Of a DNA stretch of 64,000 bases, positions 39,413 to 48,954 are shown piece by piece (within the stretch, counting starts at the first letter, position 1; every line of letters begins with the position of its first letter). Made by a program: the position numbers and the translations under genes. The DNA lies in contig NZ_CP149574.1 of NCBI RefSeq assembly GCF_037890675.1, forward strand, positions 2,518,874 to 2,582,873. The letters are read 5' to 3'. The DNA comes from Methylovirgula sp. 4M-Z18 (GTDB lineage: Bacteria; Pseudomonadota; Alphaproteobacteria; Rhizobiales; Beijerinckiaceae). Below the pieces are notes generated by a model. The model was not told where the DNA came from, ran no database searches, and saw only the letters and a program-made list of their open reading frames with translations.

Positions 39413-40471
39413 TCATTCCTGGTCAGCAAGAATCCAAATGCGCTTCATCGGCAAATCGGCCTGAATTTCCTCGGGCAAAAGATCATAAGCTTGCTGCACG
39501 GCCTTAATAATATCGTTGTCATTCCAGATGCGAATCCCGAAAAAGAGGCGTTTTGCTTCTCGCTCAAGCGCTTTCGTCACGCCACCCCACGCGACCAACA
39601 ACCCTTGATCCGCCGAGAACTGCGACATGACGCCCTGAAGCTCACGCAGCACGCTCACGTCAACGGCGCTTTCCTGCGACTTCACCTGCACCGCAATGCG
39701 GGGCCGATCAAACCCCAAAGGTCCTTTACCCGCGACTATGTCCACACCGCCATCCGCGCCCGGCGGCGAAACATCCACTTGATATCCCTGCGTTTCTAGA
39801 ATCGCGCCGATCAGACTTGAAAGCCTGTGCCCTTTGAAGACGCTGCCGATTTTCAACCGAATTGCATCGGCGGCAATTTGGGCAAGATCGACGACGGATG
39901 TTTCATCCCCAGCCAGAGCAACGTCATCCTTTAGCGCCGAGCCGTATGATTTCGCCAATCCATTGTTGGTCGGCGATTTGCCTCTGAGTAAGGGATCCTC
40001 CTTGCCAGCAACGATTTCGGCGACACGGCGCTCCGCCTCATTTCGCTGAACGCGGCAAACCGTTAAAATCGATCCCAGCGAAAACAAAAGGTCCTGCGCA
40101 AAAACGCTGCGTGGTGCCTCCCTGCCCCAATCCACAGGGCGCGTGTGATAATCGACGCCGTTGATTTTGCGATAAGCATAGGGTCCAGCTATACGCCCCA
40201 GTAAAATGGCAGAGCGCCCCTTCAAAGGCATCGCAATAGTGTCGCCTTTGGTCATGACCTGTGCGAAGGGCCAGAGCTGACTTTCCCATGTGCTACGAGT
40301 CGCACCTTTGGCATCAGGATAAATGTTATCAAGCGCCAATCTCAACTCTTGCCTCGTCTTGAAGTTTTGGAGATCAGGCACGTCGTCCCAGCCGATGATC
40401 GCGACCTTCTCTTCAATAGCCAGCTTTTCGGTTTCCCCGTACTTACCGGACCGAACCATCCAGAGTGTCAT
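39413..40471 (-). CDS. Mrr-type restriction endonuclease with N-terminal EVE/PUA-like domain
   Basis: Predicted DNA-cleaving enzyme of 352 residues. The C-terminal half has the Mrr PD-(D/E)XK core: a hydrophobic helix (LSSLIGAILETQGYQVDV), Asp244 in GADGGVDIVAG, and Gln262-x-Lys264 in VQVKS. The N-terminal 110 residues (MTLWMVRSGKYGETE, VAIIGWDDVPDL, GDTIAMPL) fit an EVE/PUA-like domain of the type that reads modified bases. No DNA methyltransferase is adjacent, which suits a modification-dependent (type IV) role, but this is inference. The DNA looks less GC-rich than its neighbours by eye. It lies between the methyltransferase gene and the rplA terminator. Confidence 0.8.
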   Translation of the reverse strand: MTLWMVRSGKYGETEKLAIEEKVAIIGWDDVPDLQNFKTRQELRLALDNIYPDAKGATRSTWESQLWPFAQVMTKGDTIAMPLKGRSAILLGRIAGPYAYRKINGVDYHTRPVDWGREAPRSVFAQDLLFSLGSILTVCRVQRNEAERRVAEIVAGKEDPLLRGKSPTNNGLAKSYGSALKDDVALAGDETSVVDLAQIAADAIRLKIGSVFKGHRLSSLIGAILETQGYQVDVSPPGADGGVDIVAGKGPLGFDRPRIAVQVKSQESAVDVSVLRELQGVMSQFSADQGLLVAWGGVTKALEREAKRLFFGIRIWNDNDIIKAVQQAYDLLPEEIQADLPMKRIWILADQE

Positions 40472-40574
40472 CTAGTGCCCCGCGTCAAAATCGTTGGGAA
40501 CAGGCTAAAATCAAAGGTCCGCACAGACAAGCACGGCAAATTCAAGCGCTCGCAATCTTCTGCGCTCCGCAGCG

Positions 40575-40605
40575 AAAAAAGCCCCGCCCGACTTACGGGC
40601 GAGGC
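40575..40605 (-). terminator. Intrinsic terminator after rplA
   Basis: A 10-bp stem (GCCTCGCCCG with CGGGCGGGGC, one G-T pair, five-base loop) is followed on the minus strand by six T residues, about 30 bases after the rplA stop. It ends the secE-nusG-rplK-rplA transcript, so rplJ is not read from it. Confidence 0.9.
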
Positions 40606-40635
40606 TTCATTTTGAAATCCTGTTTCGCTTTGCTC

Positions 40636-41349
40636 TTACGCGCCAACCGCTGCGGTCGTCGCGACGCTGGCCACGTCCACCTTCACGCCGGGGCCCATCG
40701 TCGAGGAGATGGCGACGCGCTGGATGTAGGTGCCCTTGGCGCCAGCGGGCTTGGCCTTGGCGACCGCGTCAACAAACGCCTTGATGTTCTCGACCAGCTT
40801 GTCCTCGCCGAACGACGACTTGCCAACCGTGCCCTGGATGATACCGGCCTTCTCGACGCGGAACTCCACGGCGCCGCCCTTCGAAGCCTTCACGGCAGCG
40901 GCGACATCCATGGTCACGGTGCCGACGCGCGGGTTCGGCATCAGGCCGCGCGGGCCGAGCACCTTACCGAGACGACCGACGAGACCCATCATATCCGGGG
41001 TGGCGATGCAGCGATCGAACTCGATCGTGCCGGCCTGGACGGTGGCGACAAGGTCCTCAGCACCGACGATGTCGGCGCCGGCGGCCTTGGCTTCGTCAGC
41101 CTTGGCGCCACGGGCGAACACGGCAACGCGCAGGGTGCGGCCAGTGCCGTTCGGCAGGTTGACGACGCCGCGGACCATCTGGTCGGCATGCTTGGGGTCA
41201 ACGCCGAGGTTCATGGCGATTTCGACCGTCTCGTCGAACTTGGCCGACGCACGCTCCTTCACCAGCTTCACGGCGTCATTGACGGCGTAGAGCTTGGTGC
41301 GCTCGATGCCCTCACGGGCCTTTGAAATACGCTTTCCGACATGCGCCAT
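40636..41349 (-). CDS. rplA: 50S ribosomal protein L1
   Basis: Forms the mobile L1 stalk that helps release E-site tRNA, and represses its own mRNA in E. coli. The 237-residue product begins [15 protein letters not shown] and has [30 protein letters not shown] and [11 protein letters not shown]. The ATG at 41349 is chosen for the conserved N-terminus; the frame runs 11 codons further. It starts four bases after the rplK stop. Confidence 0.97.
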   Translation of the reverse strand: MAHVGKRISKAREGIERTKLYAVNDAVKLVKERASAKFDETVEIAMNLGVDPKHADQMVRGVVNLPNGTGRTLRVAVFARGAKADEAKAAGADIVGAEDLVATVQAGTIEFDRCIATPDMMGLVGRLGKVLGPRGLMPNPRVGTVTMDVAAAVKASKGGAVEFRVEKAGIIQGTVGKSSFGEDKLVENIKAFVDAVAKAKPAGAKGTYIQRVAISSTMGPGVKVDVASVATTAAVGA

Positions 41350-41353
41350 GGTC

Positions 41354-41800
41354 TTACTCCACCACCTGCAGGCCCATGGCACGGGCCGAGCCTTCGATCA
41401 TTGCCATAGCCGATTCAATCGTCGAGCAATTGAGATCAACGATCTTCTTCTCGGCGATTTCCTTCACCTGAGCCTTGGTGACCTTGCCGACGAAACCGCG
41501 GCCTGGGGTCTTGTGGCCCGAAGCGGGCTTCTTGCCGATCTTGAGGCCGGCTGCCTTCTTGAGGAAGAAGGTGACCGGCGGCTGCTTCATTTCGAAGGTG
41601 AAGGAGCGGTCCTGATAGGCGGTGATGATCACCGGAATCGGGGTGCCCTTTTCGATCTGCGCGGTCTTGGCGTTGAACGCCTTGCAGAATTCCATGATGT
41701 TGAGGCCGCGCTGACCGAGCGCCGGGCCGATGGGCGGCGACGGATTGGCTGCGCCCGCAGGCACTTGCAGCTTCACGTAGCCGGCAATTTTCTTTGCCAT
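41354..41800 (-). CDS. rplK: 50S ribosomal protein L11
   Basis: Base of the L7/L12 stalk and the GTPase-associated centre; also needed for RelA activation. The 148-residue product has [24 protein letters not shown] near residue 12 and the C-terminal [22 protein letters not shown]. The proline-rich switch is intact. A 117-base spacer with an L1-type hairpin separates it from nusG. Confidence 0.97.
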   Translation of the reverse strand: MAKKIAGYVKLQVPAGAANPSPPIGPALGQRGLNIMEFCKAFNAKTAQIEKGTPIPVIITAYQDRSFTFEMKQPPVTFFLKKAAGLKIGKKPASGHKTPGRGFVGKVTKAQVKEIAEKKIVDLNCSTIESAMAMIEGSARAMGLQVVE

Positions 41801-41841
41801 GTTACACTCCAGATATGTCCGTTGCCGGACGGTTCAGGGTT

Positions 41842-41869
41842 CGTGGTCTGGCCTGGCGGGCCTCCCACG
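41842..41869 (-). promoter_or_regulatory. Candidate L1-binding leader hairpin before rplK
   Basis: On the mRNA the strand reads CGTGG, GA, GGCC, a short loop, GGCC, AGA, CCACG. Two helices are separated by an asymmetric GA/AGA internal loop, which is the shape of known L1 targets in 23S rRNA and rplKA leaders. It ends 42 bases before the rplK start. Binding by L1 would let it repress rplK and rplA together. Confidence 0.5.
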
Positions 41870-41917
41870 GGTTGATCCTTCCCTCCATCAGGAGCGAAGG
41901 AAAGGACGGGCCTATAC

Positions 41918-42448
41918 TTAAATTTTCTCGACCTGTCCATATTCCAAATCGACCGGAGTCGCGCGGCCGAAGATAGAAACAGCCACTTTGAGGCGGGAAC
42001 GGCTCTCGTCCACTTCCTCGATAATGCCGTTGAACGACGCGAACGGACCGTCCGACACGCGCACCTGCTCGCCCACTTCGAAATGGACGGAGGGCTTGGG
42101 ATGGTCGACGCCATCCGCCACCTGGCCCTTGATGCGGTCGGCTTCCGCGTCCGAAATCGGCATCGGCTTGTTGTCGGCGCCCAAGAAGCCGGTCACTTTC
42201 GGCGTGTTCTTGATCAGATGGTAGACGTCGTCGCTCAAATCGCATTTCACCAGCACATAGCCGGGGAAGAACTTGCGCTCGGCGTTCACCCGCCGGCCAC
42301 GGCGCACCTCGACCACGTTCTCGGTGGGCACCAGAATCTCGTCGAATTTATCGCTCAGGCCGCGCTGCTGCGCATATTCGCGGATCGATTCGGCAACCTT
42401 CTTCTCGAAGTTCGAATAGGCATGCACGATGTACCAGCGCTTGCTCAT
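41918..42448 (-). CDS. nusG: Transcription termination/antitermination factor NusG
   Basis: Elongation factor that binds the polymerase clamp and Rho or S10. The 176-residue product has the NGN domain ([22 protein letters not shown], then [12 protein letters not shown]) and a C-terminal KOW domain ([21 protein letters not shown]). It lies 20 bases after secE, the standard pair. Confidence 0.97.
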   Translation of the reverse strand: MSKRWYIVHAYSNFEKKVAESIREYAQQRGLSDKFDEILVPTENVVEVRRGRRVNAERKFFPGYVLVKCDLSDDVYHLIKNTPKVTGFLGADNKPMPISDAEADRIKGQVADGVDHPKPSVHFEVGEQVRVSDGPFASFNGIIEEVDESRSRLKVAVSIFGRATPVDLEYGQVEKI

Positions 42449-42468
42449 GATATTCCTTGAAAAGTCAA

Positions 42469-42669
42469 TTAGTTAGAGGTCAACGGGCCGTTCAGCAGCC
42501 AGATCACGGCGTGGTTGAGAAGATAGTCCACCACCGTGAAGAATAGGCTTGCCAGCACGATCATCGCCAAGACCATCAGGGTCGTTGTGAAGGTTTCCTT
42601 GCGTGTCGGCCACGTGACTTTGGTGGCCTCGGCCCGGACCTGCTGGATGAATTCGAACGGATTGGTCAT
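42469..42669 (-). CDS. secE: Preprotein translocase subunit SecE
   Basis: Clamps SecY in the inner membrane. The product has 66 residues: an amphipathic segment ([23 protein letters not shown]) with the conserved WPTRKE, then one membrane helix ([22 protein letters not shown]). This single-helix form is usual in alphaproteobacteria. The ATG at 42669 follows GAGAGGAA; the longer frame upstream is not family-like. No tRNA-Trp lies upstream; that gene is at 59.8 kb. Confidence 0.95.
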   Translation of the reverse strand: MTNPFEFIQQVRAEATKVTWPTRKETFTTTLMVLAMIVLASLFFTVVDYLLNHAVIWLLNGPLTSN

Positions 42670-42752
42670 ATGTTCCTCTCGCGGCCCGTCCAACGCGCAG
42701 CCGCAAACATTCGCGGCGCGGAACCATGGGGTCCGCGCCACTCGATTGGCTG

Positions 42753-42781
42753 CATATAAACATGCAGCGCGCCTCTGCCAA
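42753..42781 (-). promoter_or_regulatory. Promoter of the secE-nusG-rplK-rplA operon
   Basis: On the minus strand TTGGCA is separated by 17 bases from TATATG. The 15-mer tgccaagaggaaaat (plus strand 42776-42790) over the -35 is identical to that at the rplJ promoter. A CTGCAT/ATGCAG palindrome overlaps the -10. It lies just after the stop of the SIMPL-domain gene. Confidence 0.72.
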
Positions 42782-42798
42782 GAGGAAAATCGGCCCGA

Positions 42799-43515
42799 TC
42801 AGGGGGCTACGAGCGCGAAACGGGCGGTGACATGGGCGCTGATCTCCGCCTGCCCTTGCATGACGGGCAGCCGCATCTGCGCCGCCCCCTTGAAGGCGTA
42901 GTTCACCACGCCTGGCTGCGGTGCCCCTAGGTTGTCGCTGAGACTGATGAGCGGCCCCAGCTTGAGTCCGGCCGCCGCCGCATAGATTTCCGCTTTATGT
43001 TTCGCGTCGGCGACGGCCGCCTGCCGCGCCTCGTCCAATGGATACGCCGGGTTGCTGACCCTGAAACCGATACCCACATTGCTATTGGCCCCGTTCGCCG
43101 TGGCCTTGTCAAGCAGATCACCGGTTTGGGCAACGTCCCGAACCGTGATCGTGATGGAGTTTTCCGCGCGATAGCCGACAATCGCGGGTATGCCTGTGCT
43201 TTGAGAAGAGGGTGAAAGCGGCGGGAATTCGGGTTGCAGCGCCAGGCTCGACGTCTGCATGTCCTTATCGGCGATCCCCGCCCCTTTCAGGGCGGCGACG
43301 ACCGACTGAGTCGCCTTGGCATTCGCGGCCAGCGCCTCTTGCGCGGTTTTGGCGATGGACAGGACACCCAAGTCGAGCTCGGCAATATCGGGCTGCACGA
43401 AAACGGCGCCTTCGCCGGAAACGGAAATCTCAGGTTTGGCTTCGTCCGCGCGCACGACGCCCGCGGTCAAAAGCGTCGCCGCCAACATCATGGGAAGCAG
43501 GGGAAAACGGGTCAT
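42799..43515 (-). CDS. SIMPL-domain (DUF541) periplasmic protein
   Basis: Secreted or periplasmic protein of 238 residues. It has a signal peptide (MTRFPLLPMMLAATLLTAGVVRADE, cut near residue 22) and a SIMPL/DUF541 domain (EISVSGEGAVFVQPDIAELDLGV, VGYRAENSITITVRDVAQTGDLLDKA, and EARQAAVADAKHKAEIYAAAAG). Family members form ring oligomers; some act on oxidative stress in E. coli, and the function here is unknown. The ATG at 43515 is favoured because GAAGAG is at a good distance. Confidence 0.88.
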   Translation of the reverse strand: MTRFPLLPMMLAATLLTAGVVRADEAKPEISVSGEGAVFVQPDIAELDLGVLSIAKTAQEALAANAKATQSVVAALKGAGIADKDMQTSSLALQPEFPPLSPSSQSTGIPAIVGYRAENSITITVRDVAQTGDLLDKATANGANSNVGIGFRVSNPAYPLDEARQAAVADAKHKAEIYAAAAGLKLGPLISLSDNLGAPQPGVVNYAFKGAAQMRLPVMQGQAEISAHVTARFALVAP

Positions 43516-43705
43516 GAACATCTCTTCAGTGGAGCATTTTTCAGAAAAGCTGTTCGACTTTTCGAATGAGAAAATGCGACAAAACAAAAAGTTAGAGCAA
43601 TTTTTCGATTCTGAAAGAACGGAAAATGCCCCAAGGGATGCGATGACCTTCCAGACCGAACACGGCGTAATGATGACTTGACTGGGCCCGCGCCCGAGCA
43701 GTTCG

Positions 43706-45241
43706 TTAGTTGTCGGCCTCGCCGCGGATGATCGGCATCGGACCGCCGAGGCCGCCCTCTATGCGGATCTCGATCGATTTGTCCTCGAACGTCACCATGG
43801 CCTTGCGTTCGTCGTCGTGGCCCAGCGTTTGGAACTGGAACAGGAACGTCTTGTTGTCGAGCCAATTGCCCTTCGCCGCGCGGATCCCACCCTTGGTTTC
43901 GGTGCCCAGACGATAGGTGCCGTCAAGGCCGATCGGCCCCGTCACGCGCTCAGGGCGCGTGGTCTCAGTGCCGCCATTGATCACATAAGAATAGGATGGC
44001 GTCGCGCCGGCAAGGTCGAGCGACAATTCGCTCAAGTGCATCGGATTATCGGCAAAATGATAGACTTTACCCGAAATCGCCTGCGCGATCGGCGGGGCAG
44101 GATTCACTGGCGACGGGGTTTCGCTCGCGGCGATTTTGATCTGGTTGGTGAGTTCGCCGTAGGCCGCCGCATTTGGGGCTAGGGCAGTGTCCGACACCAC
44201 CGCGCCACTCAGATAATCGATCCATTTCTGCGGCGAATAGGATTGGGTGCCCGTGATCACCGCAACCATATCCTGCGCCGGCATGACGATAATGTATTGG
44301 CCGTGATGTCCCCACCCAACAAACACGTTCTTTTCCGGAATGCATAAGAACAGGTTGCCGAAGCGCCAGCCCGATTTCTGGCCCTGATCCGCCACGATCG
44401 TCGCTTCTTGAATGCGCTTGATCCAGTCGACGGGAAGGATTTGTTGGTCCTCCCAGCGGCCCTGATGCAGATACAAATAGCCAAGCTTGGCCATATCGTG
44501 CGGCTGCATGAAGAGCCCGAAGCCACCGATTGAAAGGCCCTGCGGGTCGGCGGTCCAATAGAAGTCGGTAATGCCGAGCGGCGCGAACAAATGCGTGCGC
44601 GCATAATCGGCGGCGCTCTGATCGGTCAACTTGGTCAAAATCGCGGATAAAAGATGCGGGCCGCCGTCATTGAACGAGAAATGCTGGCCGGGTGGAAAGG
44701 CCATAGGCCGGTTCAACAAAAATTGCAGCCAGTCGGGACTGGCCAGCATTTCCCTGTCGGATTCGGGCCTGCCTTTCTCCTGCACCCATTGCAGGCCCGA
44801 CGTCATGTCGAGCAGATGCCGAACCGTCATGGCCTTCTTGTCGTCGTCGAGATTCTCGACCTGCCGGCCGGCAAAGAAATCCAGCACAGGATGATCGATG
44901 GAATCCAAAATCCCGTCCTGCAAGGCGACACCGATCAGCGAACCGGTGACCGTCTTGGTCGCCGTAAACATCCGGTGCCTCACGCCGGCGCGGAACGGAG
45001 CGAAATAGGCATCGACCACCAGCTTGCCGTGGCGCACGACCAGCAGGCTGTCCATGCCTTCCTGCTTGCCCAGACTCACGAGCGCGGCAAGCCGATGGGA
45101 ATCCATCCCCTGCTCTTCCGGCATCGATGTCGCCCAACCATGCGTCGGCCAATCGATCTTGGCGTCGCCCGCAGCAGCGGGTTGCGCCACGAGCCACAGG
45201 GCTGCCATTGCCAGAATTATTGTCCTCAACCGTTCAAACAC
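43706..45241 (-). CDS. Secreted beta-lactamase-fold serine hydrolase with altered catalytic motifs
   Basis: Protein of about 511 residues in the class C beta-lactamase/esterase family (PF00144 type). The GTG at 45241 gives a clear signal peptide (IILAMAALWLVAQPAAA). The fold motifs align, but the SxxK nucleophile position reads Thr93-Ala-Thr-Lys96, and the YxN position reads Phe190-Asn-Asp192; only the third motif (GHHG, residues 311-314) looks normal. The C-terminal 130 residues form an extra domain. It may be inactive or have shifted chemistry. Nothing nearby shows a partner. Confidence 0.8.
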   Translation of the reverse strand: MFERLRTIILAMAALWLVAQPAAAGDAKIDWPTHGWATSMPEEQGMDSHRLAALVSLGKQEGMDSLLVVRHGKLVVDAYFAPFRAGVRHRMFTATKTVTGSLIGVALQDGILDSIDHPVLDFFAGRQVENLDDDKKAMTVRHLLDMTSGLQWVQEKGRPESDREMLASPDWLQFLLNRPMAFPPGQHFSFNDGGPHLLSAILTKLTDQSAADYARTHLFAPLGITDFYWTADPQGLSIGGFGLFMQPHDMAKLGYLYLHQGRWEDQQILPVDWIKRIQEATIVADQGQKSGWRFGNLFLCIPEKNVFVGWGHHGQYIIVMPAQDMVAVITGTQSYSPQKWIDYLSGAVVSDTALAPNAAAYGELTNQIKIAASETPSPVNPAPPIAQAISGKVYHFADNPMHLSELSLDLAGATPSYSYVINGGTETTRPERVTGPIGLDGTYRLGTETKGGIRAAKGNWLDNKTFLFQFQTLGHDDERKAMVTFEDKSIEIRIEGGLGGPMPIIRGEADN

Positions 45242-45425
45242 ACACCTGCGCTCCGCGTCGCCCCCGGCAAAACTAACATAGTTGGAGCATGTCTTAACCA
45301 CTTGCGCGACGATCAAGAATTAAAAATACGTAACCTACACGCACACATATGATCCACACACAGAGATAGGAGATTGAACCGTTACTTAACCACTACTTCA
45401 AGTCGTCACCATGACCTCGTCTGTC

Positions 45426-46286
45426 TTAGACCGGCGAAGCATCAGGAAAAGCGGCGAGAGCCGTGCGCCAGTCGGGCTGCTCGATCCCGAATGCCGCATG
45501 GACTTTGTGGCAGTCCAACACCGCATTCAGCGGCCGTTTGGCCGGTGTCGGATAATGCGCACTATCGATTGGCACGATGCGGACGCCTTGCAGGCTCGCA
45601 AGAATGACTTTGGCGAATTCGTACCACGACACGGCCGGCGCGCCGGCGAAATGATAGGTGCCATACAGGTCGTCGCGCGCCGCCACTGTATCGGCAATCG
45701 TCGCCAGCGCGGCGGCGATCGCAGCAGCCGGCGTCGGGCCGCCACGCTGATCGCTGACGACCGAAATTTCCGGCCGGGTCGCGGCGAGGCGCCGCATTGT
45801 CTTGACGAAATTCTGGCCATGCGCACCAAAGACCCAGGACGTGCGCAAAATAATATGTTGCGGCAGCACCGCGCGGATGCGCGCCTCGCCCTCGGCCTTG
45901 GACCGGCCGTAAACGTTCTGCGGCGCGATCGGATCCTCCTCGCGCCATGGCCGTGATCCGCTGCCGTCGAAAACATAATCCGTCGAAAGATGCAGCAGCG
46001 GCACGGCATGGATGCAGCAGACCTGCGCGATCAGGCCGGGCGCCTCGCCGTTGATGCGATGCGCTTCGGCGGTTTCGCTCTCCGCCTTGTCGACCGCCGT
46101 ATAAGCGGCGCAATTGATGACGCAGGAGCTTTCGGCGATGGCGGCATGAAGAGCGGCAACATTGGCCACGTCGCAGGTGGCGCGATCATAAAAGCGGGCC
46201 GCACGATCCTGCCGCAAGCACAGGTCCATCACCTCGCGGCCGACCTGGCCGTGCGCACCGAGAACGACGAGCGGCAGCCTTGTCAC
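45426..46286 (-). CDS. rfbD: dTDP-4-dehydrorhamnose reductase (RmlD)
   Basis: Last step of dTDP-L-rhamnose synthesis, using NAD(P)H. The product has the Rossmann [10 protein letters not shown] near residue 10, [11 protein letters not shown], and the active-site STDYVFDG with YGRSKAEGE. The GTG at 46286 overlaps the rfbB stop (GTGA) and follows GGAGGGG, so it is translationally coupled; an upstream ATG in frame is not supported. About 286 residues. Confidence 0.94.
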   Translation of the reverse strand: MTRLPLVVLGAHGQVGREVMDLCLRQDRAARFYDRATCDVANVAALHAAIAESSCVINCAAYTAVDKAESETAEAHRINGEAPGLIAQVCCIHAVPLLHLSTDYVFDGSGSRPWREEDPIAPQNVYGRSKAEGEARIRAVLPQHIILRTSWVFGAHGQNFVKTMRRLAATRPEISVVSDQRGGPTPAAAIAAALATIADTVAARDDLYGTYHFAGAPAVSWYEFAKVILASLQGVRIVPIDSAHYPTPAKRPLNAVLDCHKVHAAFGIEQPDWRTALAAFPDASPV

Positions 46287-47356
46287 AACGCCCCTCCATC
46301 GTGCGCCAGCCCGCGCCGCTCTGACGCAATTTGTTGCAACGGGCGCCACCAGCTTTCATTCGCGAGATACCATTCGATTGTGCGGCGCAGGCCGGTCTCG
46401 AACGTCTCCTGCGGCCGCCAGCCCAAATCGCGCATGATCTTGCTCGCATCGATCGCATAACGCGCGTCGTGGCCGGGCCGATCGGTGACGAAGCGGATCA
46501 GCGACGCCCGCGTCGCGCCATTCGGCAGCGGCGGCGCATGTTCGTCCAGCAGCGCGCAGATCGTCTGTACCACATCGATGTTGCGCCGCTCATTGCAGCC
46601 GCCGACATTGTAGCATTCGCCCGGCGTGCCACGGGTCAAAATCGTCCAGAGCGCGCGTGCATGATCTTCGACATAAAGCCAGTCGCGGACCTGATCGCCC
46701 GCGCCGTAAATGGGCAACGGCCGGCCGTGCAAACCGTTCAGGATCATCAGCGGAATGAGCTTTTCCGGAAAGTGATAGGGACCGTAATTGTTCGAGCAAT
46801 TGCTGATGATCACCGGCAGGCGGTAGGTGTGAAACCATGCGCGGGCGAGATGATCCGCTCCCGCCTTGCTCGCGGAATAAGGCGAGTTCGGCCGATACGG
46901 CGTGTCTTCATCGAACAAACCCGTTGGTCCCAGCGCGCCGAACACTTCGTCCGTCGAGACGTGATGGAAGCGGAACGCTCCCTGCTCCGCCGCGTTCAAC
47001 TGCCGCCAATGCCGAAGCGCCGCATCGAGCAGCACCGCCGTGCCGACGAGATTGGTTTGAACGAAATCCATCGGGCCTTCGATCGACCGGTCGACATGAC
47101 TCTCCGCCGCCAAATGCATCACGGCGTTCGGCCGGTACTTCGCGAAGAGCGCCCGCATCACCGCGGCGTCGCAAATGTCGGCGCGCTCGAAATGATAGCG
47201 CTCTGAACCTGCAACCGAGGCGACATTGGCAAGATTGGCCGCATAGGTGAGCTTGTCGATATTCACGATATGCACGTCGGTCGCGGCGATGAGATGCCGC
47301 ACCAGCGCGGATCCGATGAAGCCCGCCCCGCCCGTCACGAAAACCACTCGAGACAT
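46283..47356 (-). CDS. rfbB: dTDP-glucose 4,6-dehydratase (RmlB)
   Basis: Second step of dTDP-L-rhamnose synthesis. The 357-residue product has the NAD-binding [15 protein letters not shown] near residue 8, [17 protein letters not shown], and the catalytic [11 protein letters not shown]. It lies four bases after rfbC and overlaps rfbD by four bases. Confidence 0.97.
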   Translation of the reverse strand: MSRVVFVTGGAGFIGSALVRHLIAATDVHIVNIDKLTYAANLANVASVAGSERYHFERADICDAAVMRALFAKYRPNAVMHLAAESHVDRSIEGPMDFVQTNLVGTAVLLDAALRHWRQLNAAEQGAFRFHHVSTDEVFGALGPTGLFDEDTPYRPNSPYSASKAGADHLARAWFHTYRLPVIISNCSNNYGPYHFPEKLIPLMILNGLHGRPLPIYGAGDQVRDWLYVEDHARALWTILTRGTPGECYNVGGCNERRNIDVVQTICALLDEHAPPLPNGATRASLIRFVTDRPGHDARYAIDASKIMRDLGWRPQETFETGLRRTIEWYLANESWWRPLQQIASERRGLAHDGGAL

Positions 47357-47360
47357 CGCC

Positions 47361-47933
47361 TCAATCCCGATGTTGCGCGTAGGAAAAATAGGCGGGCAGC
47401 TCGGCGAGCTTTGGCAGCGCGCGGTCCTTGGCCGACAGCACGGCCAAGTCGGCCGCGACGGGCCATGCGATCTTCAAGGCCGGATCGTCGAAGGTCAGTC
47501 CTTTGTCGGCGCTCGCATCATAATAGGCGCTGACTTTGTAGGTGATTTCCGTGTCGGGCTCCAAAGTGCAATAGCCATGGGCAAACCCGGCGGGAATATA
47601 GAGCTGGTCGCCATTCTCCGCCGACAATTCGTAAGCGACATGGGCGCCGAATGTCGGTGAGCCATGGCGCAGGTCGACCGCCACGTCGAGAATGCGGCCG
47701 CGCAGGCAGCGCACCAATTTGGCTTGCGCCGCAGCGCCAATTTGAAAATGCAGGCCGCGCAAAGTGCCCGCGGACTGCGACAGCGCATGATTGTCCTGGA
47801 CGAAGGCGGGCAAACCTGCGGCGGCGGCCTTGTCGACGCGGTACACTTCGGCGAAATAGCCGCGCGCATCGCCGTGCCGCTTCGGCCGGATCAAGCGGAT
47901 GGCGGGAATGCGCGGATCACGAATGATTTCCAT
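47361..47933 (-). CDS. rfbC: dTDP-4-dehydrorhamnose 3,5-epimerase (RmlC)
   Basis: Epimerises the 4-keto sugar at C3 and C5. The 190-residue cupin product has GYFAEVYR, the [19 protein letters not shown] block with the catalytic His, and [26 protein letters not shown]. The ATG at 47933 is one base after the rfbA stop. Confidence 0.96.
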   Translation of the reverse strand: MEIIRDPRIPAIRLIRPKRHGDARGYFAEVYRVDKAAAAGLPAFVQDNHALSQSAGTLRGLHFQIGAAAQAKLVRCLRGRILDVAVDLRHGSPTFGAHVAYELSAENGDQLYIPAGFAHGYCTLEPDTEITYKVSAYYDASADKGLTFDDPALKIAWPVAADLAVLSAKDRALPKLAELPAYFSYAQHRD

Positions 47934-47934
47934 G

Positions 47935-48807
47935 TCATTCAGTCCGTTCGACGAGACGCAACAAATATTGCCCATATTCGGTTTTGGCCAGCGGCACCGC
48001 CGCCGCACGCACCTGCGCCGCATCGATAAGGCCGAGTTCGAAGGCGATCTCCTCGAGACAGGCGACTTTCAAGCCCTGCCGATATTCGATCGTCTTCACG
48101 AATTGCGCCGCGTCCAGCAGCGATTCATGGGTGCCGGTATCGAGCCATGCAAAGCCCCGTCCAAGCCGTTCAACAATCAGGTCGCCGCGTTCGAGATAGA
48201 GACGGTTGAGATCGGTGATTTCGAGTTCGCCGCGCGCGGACGGCTTCAAGCTGCGCGCCAGCGCCGGCGCATCGCCATCGTAGAAATAAAGCCCCGTCAC
48301 CGCGTAATTCGATTTAGGCTTTGCCGGCTTTTCCTCAATGCTCAAGGCGCGGCCGTCACCGTCGAAATCGACGACACCGTAGCGCTCAGGATCATTCACC
48401 TGATAGCCGAACACGGTCGCACCCTTGTGCCGTTGCGCGGCGCGCCGCACGATCCGCGGCAAATCGGCGCCATAAAAAATATTGTCGCCGAGCACCAGAC
48501 AACTTGGCGCGCCGGCAAGAAAGTCCTCCGCGATGTGAAAGGCCTGGGCGATCCCCTCGGGGCGCGGCTGCGGCGCATAGTGAAGGCGAATCCCCCATTG
48601 CGCGCCATCTCCCAGCACTTGCTGGAACAGCGGCACGTGATCGGGTGTCGAGATGATCAAAATCTCACGTAGGCCCGCCATCATCAGCACCGATAGCGGG
48701 TAATAGATCATCGGTTTGTTATAGACCGGCAGAAGCTGTTTGGAGACGGCAAGGGTCAGCGGATAAAGTCTGGTACCGGAACCACCCGCGAGAAGAATCC
48801 CCTTCAT
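47935..48807 (-). CDS. rfbA: Glucose-1-phosphate thymidylyltransferase (RmlA)
   Basis: First step of dTDP-L-rhamnose synthesis: dTTP + glucose-1-phosphate to dTDP-glucose. The 290-residue product begins [18 protein letters not shown], has the signature [12 protein letters not shown] and [15 protein letters not shown]. It is the first gene of the operon rfbA-rfbC-rfbB-rfbD. No clear Shine-Dalgarno is visible. The AT-rich stretch at 48890-48920 may hold its promoter. Confidence 0.96.
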   Translation of the reverse strand: MKGILLAGGSGTRLYPLTLAVSKQLLPVYNKPMIYYPLSVLMMAGLREILIISTPDHVPLFQQVLGDGAQWGIRLHYAPQPRPEGIAQAFHIAEDFLAGAPSCLVLGDNIFYGADLPRIVRRAAQRHKGATVFGYQVNDPERYGVVDFDGDGRALSIEEKPAKPKSNYAVTGLYFYDGDAPALARSLKPSARGELEITDLNRLYLERGDLIVERLGRGFAWLDTGTHESLLDAAQFVKTIEYRQGLKVACLEEIAFELGLIDAAQVRAAAVPLAKTEYGQYLLRLVERTE

Positions 48808-48920
48808 CAAATCGACTGCCCATGTTGGAGTCGCGGCACTATAGCCTTACGTCTCAGGCCTATCACGGATCTGGAACTGTGGCAAATAGACCTATAGTAT
48901 ACTTATACTTATAATCGACA

Positions 48921-48949
48921 GAAAAACGCCGGCCATAAAGGCCGGCGTT
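48921..48949 (-). terminator. Intrinsic terminator after the lipoprotein gene
   Basis: A perfect 10-bp stem (AACGCCGGCC with GGCCGGCGTT, five-base loop) is followed on the minus strand by T residues, five bases after the lipoprotein stop. It insulates rfbA from that gene. Confidence 0.9.
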
Positions 48950-48954
48950 TATTC

